A stretch of DNA of 64,000 bases from Marinomonas ostreistagni. Lineage in GTDB: Bacteria > Pseudomonadota > Gammaproteobacteria > Pseudomonadales > Marinomonadaceae. Made by a program: the position numbers and the translations under genes. Below, in pieces: positions 63,111 through 64,000 of this stretch; within the stretch, counting starts at the first letter, position 1; each line of letters opens with the position of its first letter. The notes beneath the pieces are model-generated. The model was not told the DNA's origin, made no database searches, and was given only the letters and a program-made list of their open reading frames with translations. The stretch spans positions 558,001 through 622,000 of the forward strand of contig NZ_JAFEKF010000002.1 in NCBI RefSeq assembly GCF_016888445.1, read 5' to 3'.

Positions 63111-64000
63111 CTAGAAGCGCATGCCAACTTCAAAGGCAAAGGAGCGACCAACGGTGTAGCTGTAGTCGTCTTCGTTTAGGGCGACGTTGATGACTTCATC
63201 AAACACATTATTGATGCCGACCTGCAGGTAGCCGTCTACATCGGCCGTGAGCTGTGGGCGCCACGTGATTTTGGTGTCGACGGTGACGTAGTCATCAAAG
63301 CTGACGTCGTCGTAGATGTCATAGCTGTAACCATTGACATCAATGTCTTCACGGCTGTCGATGGCTACGTCACCGCCGGCGTGTAGGTGCAGGGCGTTGG
63401 CCCAAGTGAGATTCCAACTCGGGATGTCGGTGCGGGTGGCAAAGTTAAAGCGAAATGGCACATTAAAATCCCACGCGGGTAATTCTGAGCGATCGCTCAC
63501 ACGGCCATGGTAGTAGATGGCATCGTCGCCGTAATTTTCGTCGTAGTTGTCTTCGCTTTGGCTGTTACTAGTGGATTCTTGCCAAGCGATTGAGCTGGTA
63601 ATGTAGGTTTTTGAATTACCCAGCTGGAAGCCTTCTAACGTCTCTAACGACAGGCTGATAGATTGATGATCTGAGCGACCTTCATTGGTGTAGTAGTACA
63701 GACCATCGTCGTTACGACGGCGCTGCACGCCATCTTCTGAGTCACGACGTACGCCTTCTAAGGTAACTTCGACTGGGCCCATGCGCTGGGCGACCGACAG
63801 CACTAATTCGTCTGAATAAGGCGTATTCAGGTCGTAGTCCTCTAAGGAGCGGTCTTCGTGGGTCGTGATGCGACGCAGGCTACCATCAGCATTGTAGCGC
63901 TCTTGCACGCGCCAGCTACGTAGGGTGTCATTGATGGCGTAACGGAAGAAACTACGGCCGTAGTAGCGGCTGGCGCCAGCGGTCAACACGGTACTGCGAT
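63111..64000 (-). CDS. TonB-dependent outer-membrane receptor (5' partial)
   Basis: The C-terminal 296 residues or so of a TonB-dependent receptor; the frame is open to the window edge, so the plug domain and start are outside. Alternating beta-barrel strands are clear (RYYGRSFFRYAINDTLRSW, SDHQSISLSLETLEGFQLG, FNFATRTDIPSWNLTWANAL). The end is a typical TonB-receptor C terminus: VGINNVFDEVINVALNEDDY and SFAFEVGMRF with a terminal phenylalanine. It lies upstream of, and co-directional with, the M16 protease gene, suggesting import of a protein or peptide substrate that the protease degrades (inference). Confidence 0.9.
   Translation of the reverse strand, partial: RSTVLTAGASRYYGRSFFRYAINDTLRSWRVQERYNADGSLRRITTHEDRSLEDYDLNTPYSDELVLSVAQRMGPVEVTLEGVRRDSEDGVQRRRNDDGLYYYTNEGRSDHQSISLSLETLEGFQLGNSKTYITSSIAWQESTSNSQSEDNYDENYGDDAIYYHGRVSDRSELPAWDFNVPFRFNFATRTDIPSWNLTWANALHLHAGGDVAIDSREDIDVNGYSYDIYDDVSFDDYVTVDTKITWRPQLTADVDGYLQVGINNVFDEVINVALNEDDYSYTVGRSFAFEVGMRF

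Overview
The window reads as a chromosomal segment of a gammaproteobacterium, probably from the Pseudomonadales/Oceanospirillales side. This rests on protein style and gene neighbourhood (carB-greA, dsbB next to rsd/algQ, hemB-ppk, an H-NS family protein, outer-membrane components). The exact genus cannot be read from the sequence.

Layout. 1-3.7 kb: carB (5' end outside the window) and greA. 3.7-4.6 kb: a tandem array of a hairpin-rich repeat. 4.6-13.3 kb: housekeeping and stress genes (FliL-like protein, dsbB, rsd, a beta-propeller lipoprotein, DUF423, trmB, hns, tex, a divergent lysR/azoR pair). 13.6-18.5 kb: a beta-CASP nuclease, then glmU-glmS. 18.8-22.1 kb: an autotransporter and a lipoprotein hydrolase. 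22.4-42.2 kb: a long co-directional surface-polysaccharide operon. 42.3-46.4 kb, opposite strand: a DUF2235 hydrolase, a glycosyltransferase and an O-antigen ligase. 46.7-54 kb: cupin, OmpA-like and peptidoglycan-binding proteins, an FKBP isomerase, an EAL phosphodiesterase, Hsp33. 54-60 kb: yheS, hemB, ppk. 60.2-64 kb, minus strand: a TonB-dependent receptor (cut by the window end) followed by a periplasmic M16 protease, a pairing like FusA/FusC or YddB/PqqL.

The polysaccharide operon starts with a MarR-type regulator and UDP-sugar genes (epimerase, UDP-glucose dehydrogenase). It continues with a nearly complete legionaminic-acid-type nonulosonate pathway: 4,6-dehydratase, LegC aminotransferase, LegG epimerase, LegI synthase, PtmE-like nucleotidyltransferase and CMP transferase. 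Embedded in it are a 3-hydroxyacyl-CoA dehydrogenase, a GNAT acyltransferase and a PIG-L deacetylase. I infer that these make an unusual N-acyl group, possibly 3-hydroxybutyryl. Then come a sialyltransferase-like protein, a PhyH dioxygenase, an O-acetyltransferase, Wzx, Wzy, two glycosyltransferases and the initiating phosphosugar transferase. The part from about 27.3 to 40.8 kb is visibly AT-rich against its flanks and looks horizontally acquired; glmU/glmS just upstream can supply the UDP-GlcNAc precursor pool. The ligase at 45.1-46.4 kb suggests that the product is an LPS O-antigen.

The most distinctive non-coding feature is a dispersed repeat of about 86-140 bp with three small stem-loops and outer inverted ends. 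About 25 copies lie in seven intergenic clusters. All are 3' of genes and none is in a divergent promoter region. One stem shows compensatory base changes. A separate perfect 103-bp direct repeat brackets the lysR-azoR pair. I saw no tRNA, rRNA, CRISPR array or transposase gene.
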